Below are positions 36,642 to 46,910 of a DNA stretch of 64,000 bases, piece after piece. Below the pieces are notes generated by a model. The model did not search any database and was not told the origin of the DNA. It was given only the letters and a program-made list of their open reading frames with translations. Source of the DNA: Alentia gelatinosa. Its lineage: Eukaryota; Annelida; Polychaeta; Phyllodocida; Polynoidae. The stretch spans positions 42,201,950 to 42,265,949 of the forward strand of contig OX465579.1 in assembly GCA_950022655.1 (NCBI GenBank), in the 5' to 3' direction. The translations under genes and the position numbers were made by a program. How positions within the stretch are numbered: the stretch's first letter is position 1; every line of letters begins with the position of its first letter.

Positions 36642-38480
36642 CTAAGTGTCTATGACACGTGGCGCTCTTAATCTCCAGACTATCTTCTTCCACTCTTTCC
36701 TGTCTTTGGCAATTTCTTCTGCCTCCTTTGTTGTTATGATTAGTCCTTTTAGGTCTTTCTCCAGGACCTATAGCCACGTTGATGTCTGGCCTCCTCTCGG
36801 TTTCCTCACTTTCCGTCTAGCCTCCGCTAGTGCTTGTTTCGCTGGTGTTTCTTCGTGCAGTCTCTCTACATGGCCGTACCACCTCAGTCGCCTCGTTCTG
36901 ATCGTGTCGCTCCACTTTTGTTGTTTTGTTATTGTGTAGAGGTTATCGCTCGCCATCTTTCTCTGCCATTTTACGTCTATCCCTTTTCGTAGCAGTCGTC
37001 TGTGGAACGAGTTGATCTTATTCTCGGTGTTCTTATTCACTGTCCACAGTTCTGCGTTATATAAGAAGATACTTTCGATGCAGGCTCTAAATACTCTGAT
37101 CTTCAGTTGAGTTGCTAGCTTTTTGTTGGTAAATATGTGTTCTAGCTTCCGCATGGCATTGTTTGCTAGTTGTTTCCGTCTCTTTATATCTTCTGTTGTA
37201 TCTAGGAGACTACCCAGGGTTTTGCATTTTTTCCAGTCATTGTTGCTCTCCCTTGAGATGGTGAATGTTTCCGTTTTTGTTTCGTTGAATTGTAGGCCTC
37301 TGTTTGTTAGTTTTGGCAGTGTTTCGGTCTTTTCGGCTTCCATGCGCTTTTTGGAGTTTGCAGCGGCCCATCCAATGTCGTCTGCGTACTTGGGTCTTAT
37401 TAGCGTTCCTTGCTTTAGGATGTTTCGGTCTTCTGTGGATGGTCTCGCATATTGGTGGTCTTCTCCTTGTGGGTGTTTGTCAAGGGCTTTTGCGAGATAG
37501 AGCGTGAAGAGGATAGGGCTTAGGCAGTCGCCTTGCGGTACTCCCATGTTGGTCTTGAACGGCTCTGATGTTGTCTGGCCTACTCTTACCCTATATTGGA
37601 CATTTTCTACGAGGACTTTGATGATGTGTAGTTCAGCTGGATTGAGTATGTACTTCAGATCTTCAATCAAGGTGTTTCGGCGGACAGTATCAAATGCTTT
37701 GCTCATGTCCATGGGAATGATGTTGAGTTCGTAGTCCATGGATGATATGGCCTTTTCTGCCAGGGTCTTGTAGGCAAAGGCATGTTCTGTGGTCCCTCTT
37801 CCTGCTCGGTATGCGGCTTGTTCTATTGGGATGTTCTGGTCGATCTTTCCGCCTACCCTTCTGATCATACATATTGCGAGGATTTTTCTGAGCATCGATA
37901 GTAGAATGATGGGTCTCAGGTTTGATGGTGGTCCTTTCGTTTTGCCTGGTTTCTGCAGTGGTGTTAGTATGCCTTCTTTTATTTCTGTTGGGTGTTCTCC
38001 TGTTCTTGATATTTCGTTTAGTATCTCTGCAATCTTTTCTGCTGTTGTTATGCCTCCGTTCTTTAGTTGTTCTGCCTTGATGTTGTCTATGCCAGGGCTT
38101 TTGTTGTTTTTGAGTGACTTTATGGCTTTTTCTACCTCTTCTGGCGTGAATGGTGGTTCGATCTGCCTTGGTTTTATGCTTCTTATCTCTTGGAGGTTTT
38201 CTTCGCTGAATGTTTCTTGGAAGTGTTGAGCTATGATTTTTACTTGTTCTTCGGGGTTTGCTGTTAGGCCCTCCTCTCCTTTCACGAGTAGTGGTTGTCT
38301 TTCTTCATTGTTGGCGATGATCTTTACTGCCTTGAACATTCTGTACGAGTCATCTTTTGCACTTTCTATGTCTTCTATCTGCCCCTCGATTTTCTTGCTG
38401 GCTCCGTCTGCTATGATTTGGTGTATCTTGTTAAGCTTGTTGTTTTTGTCCCTTTTCGTATTTCTTCTCTCTTCATTGGG
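36642..38480 (-). pseudogene. LINE reverse transcriptase with one nonsense codon
   Basis: Long frame, mostly 38339-36768, preceded in the same frame by coding-like sequence from about 38480 (KLNKIHQIIADGASKK). Motifs: RPIILLSMLRKI, MDMSKAFDTV (first catalytic aspartate), NMGVPQGDCLSPILF, KYADDIGWA (catalytic DD), then the thumb and the C-terminal RRLRWYGHVERL. A TAG at 36768 cuts the product, but 42 further residues in the same frame (VLEKDLKGL, DRKEWKK) follow to a stop at 36642, matching the usual RTE tail. With the frameshift upstream and the insertion in the endonuclease it is dead. Confidence 0.9.
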
Positions 38481-38505
38481 TCTTTTTCCCAGGTGAGTTT
38501 GTTGT

Positions 38506-39476
38506 TCAGCATCTTCTGTTCTTCTTTTTTTCTTTGTAGCCCAGGATCTTGATTGCCGCTGTTTCGTTGGCTTGGACTATGGTGTTCCATTTTTCTTGTA
38601 CATTTTTGTTGTCTTCGTTGTTGTTTTTCATGATGTTTTCCACTTCTTCTTTGTATTCTTTCTTGATGGATTCTCCTCTGAGTCTTTCGAAGTTGATGTT
38701 CTTTTTTCTCGCTTTGGTGTCGTATATTCTTATCTTTACGTTTATGTCCATCACTACTGGTCTATGGTCAGAGGGCAGGGTGTTTCCGTATGGGTACGAT
38801 CTTGAGTTTGTAACTTGCCTGATGTTTCTTGTTCTAACCAGGATGTAGTCGATTTGGTTTCTTTGTGGATTTCTTCTCTCTTCTCCATTGGCCATTTTGT
38901 ATTTTCTGTAGGGGCTCTCCCATGTTGTTCGGTGCAGGAGTTTGTGGGGGAACGTGGTGTTGGTTAGAATCAGTTCTTGTTGATTGGCCAGCTCTAGGAG
39001 GGCCTGTCCGTTGTCATTCACGTGTCCTTTCCCGTATCGGCCGATGTTTTTTGGATATTTTGTGTGCCCACTACTGGTCTTAGCATTAAAATCCCCCGCC
39101 ACCACTAGCACTGCTCTGTTGCTTACTGCTGATATTGCTGCGTCTAGGTCTTCGTAAAATTTTTCTCTTAGAGTCGGATCTTTTGTGCATTTGGGATTAG
39201 TTGGTGCGTATATGCTAAAGACTACAAGCTTGCGTTTGTCATTAAGCCATGTGTCTAGTCTACAGATTCTGTCTGAGATCTTAAGGAATTCTGCATTAAG
39301 GTTTGCTTTTGTTACTATGCCGACACCTCCTCTACTTGAATCATTCCCAGAATAGTATAGGGTGTATCTCTCACCTGTTGTTGTTGTTAGTTGTTTTGTG
39401 CCTGTACCTTTCAGATGTGTTTCTTGAATTGCAGTGATGGTGATTTGCTTGCTTCTGATGTCATCTACTAGTTGTT
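38506..39476 (-). pseudogene. LINE endonuclease (EEP/APE-type), main part
   Basis: Target-nicking endonuclease. Visible motifs in order are the catalytic QETHLKG, APTNPK, VVAGDFNAKT (metal and active-site residues), NQIDYILVR and LPSDHRPVV (catalytic SDH). The frame is open from the insertion border at 39476 to the stop at 38506. Its first 32 residues, including GTWNTQTL with the first catalytic asparagine, lie at 43513-43417 beyond the Penelope insert. Removing insert plus one target copy keeps the frame. The frame is lost near 38506-38530 before the RT. Confidence 0.88.
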
Positions 39477-39876
39477 TGGGAAAAAGACGAGCGATCCGCT
39501 TAAGCGACTGCTAGTATGTGACGGCGTTCTCTCGGTGGGCGGGCGGCGAGTGAGTTAATTTATTCCTGTCACCTTCAAAGCACGGCTTCCACTGGTTGTG
39601 GTCAGTCACATGATGTTACATGCTGACCCTAATTGGTGCAGATTAAGACAAAGAGCGGCGGGAACCTGTCTCAGCCTATGGTTAGGCCTGTTGTTTATGA
39701 GACTGGATCTCTGTGTAGGGTGGGGACCAGAATGTGTTGTTCTGGTGGCGCCATCTGTCTGTAACTAATCTGATTATGGGAAGGGGATCAGAGTTTTGTT
39801 CTGTTGTCTTCCCATTTGTTTTCCAGTAGTGTGCAATGTTTCTCCCAGGTGGAAATGTCCTGGGCCATACCAGCAG

Positions 39877-39901
39877 TTTCAATTGCGTTCAATATCATCA
39901 G
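39877..39901 (-). ncRNA. Degenerate hammerhead-like core in the Penelope tail
   Basis: On the minus strand CTGATGA is followed by a short AUUG/CAAU stem-loop and then GAAA, the hammerhead core order. The closing pair is a U-U mismatch, so activity is doubtful. Penelope-like elements are known to carry hammerhead ribozymes near their termini. Confidence 0.4.
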
Positions 39902-40153
39902 GCTATGATTGGCCGATCGCCATTATTATATTAATGTGTTTTTGGTGCGTGTGAGTGATTTTGGGGAATGTTTGTTTTCTCGACGCCGTCACATTTCAGT
40001 CGCCTCGTGGTGATAGAGTTGAATGTAATTCATGGTATCAAAAACCTTTCTGCGTAACATATTGGTCTCGCTATCCCGGGCGTGGGTGTGTTCGACCGTA
40101 CGTTATTTAGAAAAAATTTTGGACGTGGCATTGTGTAGCTCTATCAACCGTAT

Positions 40154-40987
40154 CTACTGTCCATTGTGTTGTGGCGCCTGTGTTTTCATCCGGTGTATCC
40201 AATTGTATTCAATTTTGAGCCGGAGTTCTTTTGCTGACTTGCTGTCCGGGTGTCGATGTATGTAGTCCATGATCGTGAACTCCATGTCATCTGCCCCGTT
40301 GTGACCAGGTTTGTTGAAATGTTTTGGTACGTCACTGATTTAGCTTTTCGTGACGGTTGATCTGAAATGCTCTCGCATGCGATCTTTGATTTTCCTTTTT
40401 GTTTGACCTATGTATTGTGCGTTGCACGTCTTGCAGCTGATACAGTAGATCACGTTGGAGCTGTTGCATGTGGCTCCATGTTTGGATTGATGTCGTTTGT
40501 TTGTGATGTTGCTCACGGTTTGTCCGGTCGTGCTTATCTGCTTGCAGTATTTGCAAGATTCCTTTGTGCACTCGTTCCGGTCTTTTAACTTGGTTTTGCC
40601 CTTGGTGCTCGGTCCGTAGCATGTCTTCGCTCGGACCAGATAGTCTTTCAGGTTTTTCGGTCTACGGTAGCCTTTTACCAGTTTGCTCTCGTAGATTGGT
40701 TTGGTCGTTTTCGATTTGCCTAGTATTTCCCAGTTTGAGTCGACTATTTTGGGTAGGACATTCTCCTTCTCATGGTACGTGCTGATTAGGAATGTTTTTT
40801 CCTCCCCGTTCTTTTCGTCTCTTGGCCTTTTTGGTTTGCTCAAGAGATTCGTGCGGTCTATGCCGTCTGCCTTTGTTTTGCAATCTCTGAGCACCTTCTC
40901 TGGATAGCCTCTCTGTCTGAACTCTTTCAGTTTTTGTTGGGCATGCTTCTCGTAGTCCGTCTCGTTTGTGCATATTCTCTTTAGTCA
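40154..40987 (-). pseudogene. Penelope-like element thumb, zinc linker and GIY-YIG endonuclease
   Basis: Continues the RT: TYHEKENVLPKIVDSNW and RRPKNLKDYLVRAK (thumb), then a cysteine/histidine linker (CKYCKQ, then a histidine-cysteine pair around HGATC), then the GIY-YIG core YCISCKTC and QYIGQTKRKIKDRMREHF. A TAA at 40340-40342 interrupts it. The same frame continues with DVPKHFNK and IEYNWIHRM, carrying the conserved catalytic glutamate, to a natural stop at 40154. An in-frame TGA near 40988 sits upstream, where an arginine would be expected. The endonuclease makes the nick for target-primed insertion. Confidence 0.9.
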
Positions 40988-41126
40988 TAGCAGTTGTGAG
41001 TACGGTATGCTTTTCTTTTGGGCTGGAGGATGTGCAGAGTCGTAGCGCAGATATGTGTTACGATCTGTCTGCTTCACGTATAGGTCACTTTTCAGTTGTC
41101 CCGTATCCGTTTTGATGATCCTCGTG

Positions 41127-42029
41127 TCAAGAAACGTCTGAGTTTTCCGTGGTGAACTTTATCGTACTGTGATATGTGTTCATCCAGCTTTGCCACTTTT
41201 CTAGTTCGGTCTCCCCATGGTCCCAGATGAAGAAGATGTCGTCGATATATCTCCACCAAACCGTCGGTTTCAGTGGGTATTCGTGCAACATCCTCTCCTC
41301 TAGTTGTTCCATGAAGAGGTTGGCGTATGATGGGGCTAATTTGGTCCCCATCGCCGTACCCCCTATCTGGAGGTAGTTCTCGCCATTGAACTGTATGTTG
41401 TTCTTCTTGAGTACCATCTCTAATAGGGAGACGATACTCTCAGTTTTGGGCAGGTCATTTTTGCCTCGGGTTTTGTCCAGTTTCTGACGGATGGTTTCTA
41501 TACCCTCGTCGTTTGGTATATTCGTGTACAATGCACTGACGTCCATTGTACCCAATATACTACCACTGTTTATCGTGCCCACTTCCTGGATTTTTGCCAG
41601 GAAATGGTTCATGTCCTTTATATAGGATTTTATTTTCGGGACTTCTTCCTTGAGGAAGTTGTCGATGAATGTCGAAATTTTCTCAGTGGGGCAGCCATTG
41701 GCTGAGACCACTGGTCTGCCTGGTGGTGGGATTTGTCCTTTGTGGATTTTTGGTAGAAAGTATACCTGAGGGGCCCTAGGTGTGTTTGTCTTGAGCGCCC
41801 TCCCCATGCGTTCGGTAATCTCTTTTCTCTCAACCATCCCTTCGATGAAGCTGTCTACCTCCGTGTTGTGTTTATGTGTCAAGTCGGTGTCGACTTTAAC
41901 GTATGTCGATGTGTCCCTTAGTTGTCTAAGGGCTTCATCGACATAATCGCTGGTGTTGAGGACGACTACTCCCCCTCCCTTGTCTGCTGGCTTGATCGTG
42001 ATTTCTCGATCTTTGGCAAGTTCTCTCAA
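41127..42029 (-). pseudogene. Penelope-like element reverse transcriptase
   Basis: RNA-dependent DNA polymerase of the Penelope type, related to telomerase rather than to LINE enzymes. Motifs in order: IKPADKGGGVVV, YFLPKIHK, GRPVVSANGCPTEKIS, MDVSALYTNIP (first catalytic aspartate), GGTAMGTKLAPSYANLFM and RYIDDIFFIW (catalytic DD). The frame breaks near 41146, one base out, just before the expected QTFLDTRI motif, which is present in another frame. Catalytic residues are intact. Confidence 0.93.
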
Positions 42030-42174
42030 TGACCTTTTCTCCCCCTTGTCTAGGTTATTTTTATGATACCCTTTGTTCAGATTTCTTTTAGACAGAGAGC
42101 TATAAAGCCCTCTAGATTGCTTGACCCCTGTGGGGCCGACCAGTTGGACTTGTCTCCCAACTTTCGCATGAGGT

Positions 42175-43043
42175 CTAGATTCTGGAAGGGGGCCCCGGGT
42201 AAGTTACAGGACCGCTGGAAGGTTCTGTTGCTTTCCCTTCAATTTTGGATTTGGAAAAGAACTGTTTAATTCGTAAATTTCGGTGGAACGTGTCTAGTTC
42301 TAGTTTGACGTCCCCTTCCTCGATTCTAGTTTCAGTGGGACAGAAGTTTAGCCCTTTGTTGAGGAGTGAAAGGTCTGAGTTTGACAGCTTTTTGTTTGAC
42401 AGATTGATCACCGTATTGCTTTTATCATTTAGGGACAAACGTTGTTTGTTTTCGTCATTTACGATAGGTGGTTCTGGTTTAGTACTGGACTTATTAACAG
42501 GATCGCTAGTTGAAATTATCGAACTATGTTCTGTTAACAAAGAAGAATACAACACAGGATAACAAGTCAAAGTTTTACTCTCGTTATCGGTGGACAAAGC
42601 ATTGGTCAGGGTTTCAGTTTCATTAGAGTGAACAGTCTTTACAGGCTGGTGCTCTTGATTGCCGACTGGAGGCGAGGGTCACGTTTTTCCTGTTGGTCTG
42701 GTTTCCTCGGCCCCTTGCCTCTCCTTCCCTCGCGTCCCTTGCCCCTGCCTTGCTGGAAGGTGCACTGCTGTGGAGCGGGGGGAGCCGGAAAAACCGGCTT
42801 AGTGGACGGAGCCTGATTCTCAGTGTTCTCGGTGTTCATGGCCTTTGGTGCAGTAAAGGTGCCACGGGCCTTGAACGGGTCTTGCAGTTGGGCAGTCGTG
42901 GGTGTTCTTGTTGCCCTTTTGCTGATGCGATCAGTGAAAATGTCAGTTTCCTTTTTGTGATCGCGCTTGGCGGTGATATCAGAATGGGCTCGGGTGCGGT
43001 TGAGCATTCGCTGTGCTTCGTCCCTTATCATGTTGAAAATCAT
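42175..43043 (-). pseudogene. Penelope-like element N-terminal coding region
   Basis: Two open pieces: 43043-42639, a lysine/proline/glutamine-rich low-complexity stretch, and 42597-42175, ending with NLSNKKLSNSDLSLLNKGLNF-like sequence then FHRNLRIKQFF. The second motif is the characteristic N-terminal region just before the RT of Penelope-like elements. The first piece may be a nucleic-acid-binding leader and has no recognised domain. Stops and frame changes between 42175 and 42029 separate it from the RT. Confidence 0.7.
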
Positions 43044-43416
43044 TCAGCTCAACTGCTCTCGGCGGGCCCGTTCCACGCGCTGCTGGTTACGGAGGGCCTT
43101 GGTGGTGAGAGTTATCTATCGTTTGTTGGTGGTGGTCACGAACGATCCGCTGGAGGTAGGTGTTGTCTCTTGTGCGTTCGTCTCAGGTCCCCCCAAGTCC
43201 ACGACTTGGAACAGGTTCCTTGTAGGCGGTGGGGTTTTCCTGGGAGTCGTCATTGCAAAACGCACAGTGGTGCTGGTGTAGCTTGCTGAGAGCTATGCGG
43301 AGTGGTAGATACTGTGTGTATGTATGGGAAAAAAAATTCTAAATAACGTACAGTAGAACACACCCACGCCCGGGATAGCGAGACCAATACGTTACGCAGA
43401 AAGGTTTTTGATACCA

Positions 43417-43513
43417 CATCTACTAGTTGTTGTTGTCTTTCTTCATTCTTGAGGGTTTGAGTATTCCATGTTCCTATCTTGATGTTTCCTAGTTCCAGTC
43501 CTTCTTCTTGCAT
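43417..43513 (-). pseudogene. LINE endonuclease, N-terminal piece cut off by the insert
   Basis: Encodes the start MQEEGLELGNIKIGTWNTQT and ends at QQQLVD. The downstream open frame beyond position 43416 is Penelope sequence, so the reported reading frame there is chimeric. It joins in phase with 39476. Confidence 0.85.
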
Positions 43514-44346
43514 TTCTTGATGTTACTTTGATGTTGTTATTGGATTTGATAGTTTGAAGTTTCAAGATGTTATTGACGTTCCGCATGAAAGCGTGCGCGG
43601 CGTCACCCAACGCTCCGGTACCATGAGCATGCGCAGTGATGAAGTCCACAATTGGAGAGTGAGAAAGTCATCGGCGCTCTCATACTAGTTGGTACATGCA
43701 CACTTATCAATTTTAGCGTAATATCTGTTCGGAGTTTTGGGTTTATTTGCCGAAATGCAGCATTTCACGACATGTAATTCTCATCTTCAACTTGCATTTT
43801 CCTTCGTCAAATACTCTTATTTTCCTTTATTTACATGAGAATTACATGAAACTACAATAATTGTCTTCTTATTCAAACATTTCATTTAATCGAAATAGTA
43901 TCAGTAACGTTATGACATCATATTTGTGTACATATTACCGTTGCTAAGGTAATAATCTTTTTTCAAATTAGTTATCCCCAAAGATTTCAAGCGGGAAAAA
44001 TTGTAAGTAATAATGACGTAATAACGTCATTTTACGACATTCAAGAGCCTATTACCGTGAGAAAAAAGGAATTTACAACTAATTTAAATATTGTAATTCT
44101 TACACATTTTTTACAAATGAAAAATATTATGGGATTCACATTGCTTATATAGGGAATGAATTTATTAATGCGATGAGTTAATTAAGATTACTAAGAGTTT
44201 TGCAAGGATATGTGATGTCCCCCAACAGTCCGTTAAATCGTACCGGAAGAGCGTGTCCAGACACATGCGCGTATTAGGTGGGCGATAATTACAAATTTTC
44301 GCAGGGTAACAAATATTCGCATCACAATGGCTGTCCTATGTGAACA

Positions 44347-45019
44347 GGGACCCGTTTCAATAGAATGCTTCACTAAGCCACTTAGTGACATGACTAGTGA
44401 CAGTAATAGTGACAGCAATAGTGACAAAATTTAAGTCTCATTTCATAAGGCATGTCACTGTAGGGGAGGTGTGTCTTATCACTGTTGTGGATTTGTCCCT
44501 AGTTTGGGACAGCATAGTGGAAAAACATGTGGGGTACCCCATCTCACATACTCATGTCCTACGGGGAAAAAGTGCCATCATGGTGAAGGTCACAGCATGA
44601 ATTAGCGACAGCACTTGAATAATTCTACACTGGCCACCAGAGCAGCATTTGCTATGACAGAATTCAAATGTGAATATCGTTGTATTGCATGAGCCGATAT
44701 GCTTCATATTTGGCATGTTTATATGTTGTATGTGTCCCTAACTGGGGCTAAAGTTGCATAGCTTTATTCCTAAAGGAAGTAAAGTTACACATTTGTGACA
44801 ATAGAAGTGAGAGGGTATACCCTCTAGCTATTATAGACACAACAGTGGCAGCAATAGTGACTGGACATGTCTCTTTTGAAATGGTACAAGCCACTATTTG
44901 TGCCTGTCTGTTACCCTATGTCGCAGAATCGGTTGTCCCTTAACTTCTGAAATGCGAAGTGCCACTATTGTGTCACTAGACCCAATAACGGACGTCCTAC
45001 AGACTATTGAAACGGGTCC
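44347..45019. mobile_element. Harbinger-type MITE H, copy 1
   Basis: TIR GGACCCGTTTCAATAG at the left and its exact complement at the right. CAG target duplication at 44344-44346 and 45020-45022. CWG triplets are the usual target of PIF/Harbinger transposons. The interior holds the core CTGGCCACCAGAGCAG (44630-44645), which is shared with the H copies at 45752 and 51185. 673 bp, no transposase. It directly abuts dispersed repeat D copy 2. Confidence 0.8.
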
Positions 45020-45560
45020 CAGGTCCGGTTTTGCAAAGTTCGCCAAACTCACTTAAATTTTGGTTTTGTGAGTCAAATTGTGGCTTGTTAAGTTGTAGAA
45101 CTAATAGATATTAGTAAATCCATTGTCTACAAGTGGTGTCATTCCAATATAAAGGTTAAATCCCTGTGATTTTACCCCCATGTGAGCCTACTCACACTGC
45201 TTCAGCCATTTTGTTTGAATTGAGGCTACTTCCGATCACTGCTGGTAACTGGTGATTTATATCATTGTCCAGTTAGTGAGCAATACTTTCCTTATGAGCT
45301 GTTAACTGGCGTGTCATAGTGTGCAATTTGAGGACCAGTAACAAAGATGGCTGAACTGAGAAGAAGGGAAGTTTTACTGGAAAATTACCTAGGTACACAG
45401 TTATAAAGCATCAGACACCTAGTTTGAATGTTTGCGAAGACAAATGGGTATATATTTATCGATTCAATTTTTTTTTATACATATCAGACTGCGTCCAGTA
45501 TAGATTGACAAGACAGGGTTGGGGTGTATGGAGGCAACACCTGTCCCTGTTTGCGGACAG
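45020..45560 (+). repeat. Dispersed repeat D, copy 2
   Basis: Second copy of the 27960-28370 repeat, starting at the MITE target duplication with the CCGGTTTTGCAAAG landmark. It carries an extra segment at about 45180-45325. Confidence 0.75.
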
Positions 45561-45751
45561 GGCCGGGTACACTGGCTAGGGCATGGGGAGATGTAGGGTT
45601 ACTGGGAGTGCTGGGACCAATTATTGGTACCCTAGTCCGAGCAGGTAATGCAAATGGCATTCTTCAAGTGGGTATTCCACCAAGCGGTGAGAATCTGTGG
45701 AAAATGTCACTGTCTCATAGGCTTAATATGAACCAATTATACCTAACTCAG

Positions 45752-46578
45752 GGCCCTGTTTTTTAGTCACGATATCGTGGATCCACGATGGCCTAAGATC
45801 GTCCCTTGAGACCAAGACATTATTTGGTGATACAAAATGGCCGCTGTGCTATCGATGGTGTCGTAGCCTGCAGCCTACGATCTGAGCTCAAATTGTCGGC
45901 CCTGACGACAAGTATAGAACTGTCTTAGGTTCTGTAACACATCACTGTGCGTATATAGAGGATTTTTCCACTTCCCGACGGAAGTAAGCCATGAAATTTT
46001 TATACGAGTAAGGGATACATATGACCTATGATCGTACTAAATATGAAGGAAATCAGCTGCACCGTTCCGAAGTTATCGGTGTTTGAAATTCGTCATAGCA
46101 ATCATCTTCTCTGGTGGCCAGTCACCCTCCCACCTCCCGATCCGCAGTTAATGTCAAGGTCGCTGCATAAATTAGCGGAGGCGTCGGGCAAATACACTGG
46201 CCACCAGAGCAGACGAATGCTATGATGAGATTCAAACGCCCATAACTTCGGAACCGTGCAGCCGATTTTCTTCATATTTGGGACGATTATAGGTCATATG
46301 TATACCTTACTCGTGTTAAAATTTCATTGCTTAATTCCTACGGGAAGTGAAGTTGCCCATTCGGTACAACATGTCCAAAGTTGTCTTAGGCCTATGACAC
46401 ATGTGGCGTCATTTTCGCTTGGGTGCTCACCGATTGTCGTGACTATAGCACCCATTTGAGCTCTCTACATGTCGTAGCCCCACGCCATTTGTCATTGGTT
46501 CTACGATCATAGCTCTCTAGCACACTGCCGCATCGACGATGTCGCCAATAACGATTGTCGTGACTAAAAAACAAGGCC
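45752..46578. mobile_element. Harbinger-type MITE H, copy 2
   Basis: TIR GGCCCTGTTTTTTAGTCACG with its near-exact complement at the right end. CAG at 45749-45751 and 46579-46581. A central inverted pair (about 46030-46121 against 46197-46290) contains CTGGCCACCAGAG. 827 bp, non-autonomous. Confidence 0.85.
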
Positions 46579-46859
46579 CAGGTCACATAGGCACTAAGGT
46601 GCGCTGGGTGTTTGGAGGACCTCCTAGACCGGGATACATATGGGCTTGGTTCTTTTTACTGGGGACTTTGGTGCTTTAGCAGGGACCTCATTGGCTTTGG
46701 GAGTTTTTAATAGGTGTTTTGGAAACTCTCAATGGTGTTTTAGGTTTTTCGAGCTGTTCACGAGCTGGGGTATCTCCAGTGGGAGCAATCATTGGCATTG
46801 GTTCCTCTATCTCGAGCAGATGTTGCTTCTTCCTCAGGGGCATCAGAACGTTTTGAAAG

Positions 46860-46878
46860 TGGGGGGGGGGGGGGGGGG
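46860..46878. repeat. Poly-G tract
   Basis: An uninterrupted run of 18-19 G, about 30 bp before the minisatellite. Confidence 0.9.
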
Positions 46879-46910
46879 CACACTGAAAAAAAAGTTTTTT
46901 CTTGGTATGA

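Larger units (their letters stand above)
39477..43416 (-). mobile_element. Penelope-like element (RT + GIY-YIG) with 15-bp target duplication
   Basis: A 3,940-bp element between exact 15-bp direct repeats (CATCTACTAGTTGTT at 39462-39476 and 43417-43431). The host LINE coding sequence is continuous across it. Reading on the minus strand: a 78-nt terminal segment (43416-43339), an N-terminal coding region, RT, zinc-binding linker, GIY-YIG endonuclease, an inverted copy of the terminal segment (40033-40110, three mismatches), then a 556-nt tail with a hammerhead-like motif. Terminal segments in inverted orientation and GIY-YIG endonucleases are known for Penelope-like elements. It carries at least one frameshift and several stops. 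Confidence 0.92.
40033..43416. repeat. Inverted 78-bp repeat of the Penelope-like element
   Basis: 40033-40110 and 43339-43416 are inverted copies with three mismatches, beginning TGGTATCAAAAACC. They bracket the whole coding region. The outer edge of the 5' copy is exactly the insertion border. Confidence 0.95.
36621..43620 (-). mobile_element. RTE-like LINE, minus strand, interrupted by a Penelope-like element
   Basis: One non-LTR retrotransposon of about 3.0 kb after removing the insert. CCATGA flanks it at 36615-36620 and 43621-43626, a probable target duplication. From 5' to 3': an apurinic-type endonuclease (43513-43417 and 39476-38506), a linker with a frame change, a reverse transcriptase and a conserved C-terminal tail. 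The coding region ends at 36642, only 21 nt before the insertion border, and the 3' end is a GAAGAAGAATGA tail. A very short 3' UTR and simple-repeat tail are typical of the RTE clade. Confidence 0.82.
36569..44325. mobile_element. TIR MITE family X, copy split by a LINE
   Basis: The left end at 36569-36614 (CTGATGCGCAAAATTTGTTA, then CACCCA) and the right end at 44274-44325 (GGGCGATAATTAC, AAATTTTCGC, GGGTAACAAATATTCGCATC) are inverted partners. Both are more diverged than, but clearly related to, the ends of copies at 52884-53376 and 54200-54608. Internal X sequence resumes at 43621 with CCATGAGCATGCGCAG, as in the 54200 copy, right where the LINE ends. The element was thus a MITE of about 750 bp before the LINE landed. 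Confidence 0.75.

Noticed and set aside
36646..39083. Several plus-strand open frames over the LINE
   Set aside because: Antisense shadows of the endonuclease and RT genes on the minus strand.
40032..43289. Plus-strand open frames over the Penelope-like element
   Set aside because: Antisense shadows; all recognisable protein motifs are on the minus strand.
43250..43513. A single 87-residue protein here
   Set aside because: Chimeric frame: only the first 32 residues are LINE endonuclease, the rest is read through the Penelope terminal repeat.
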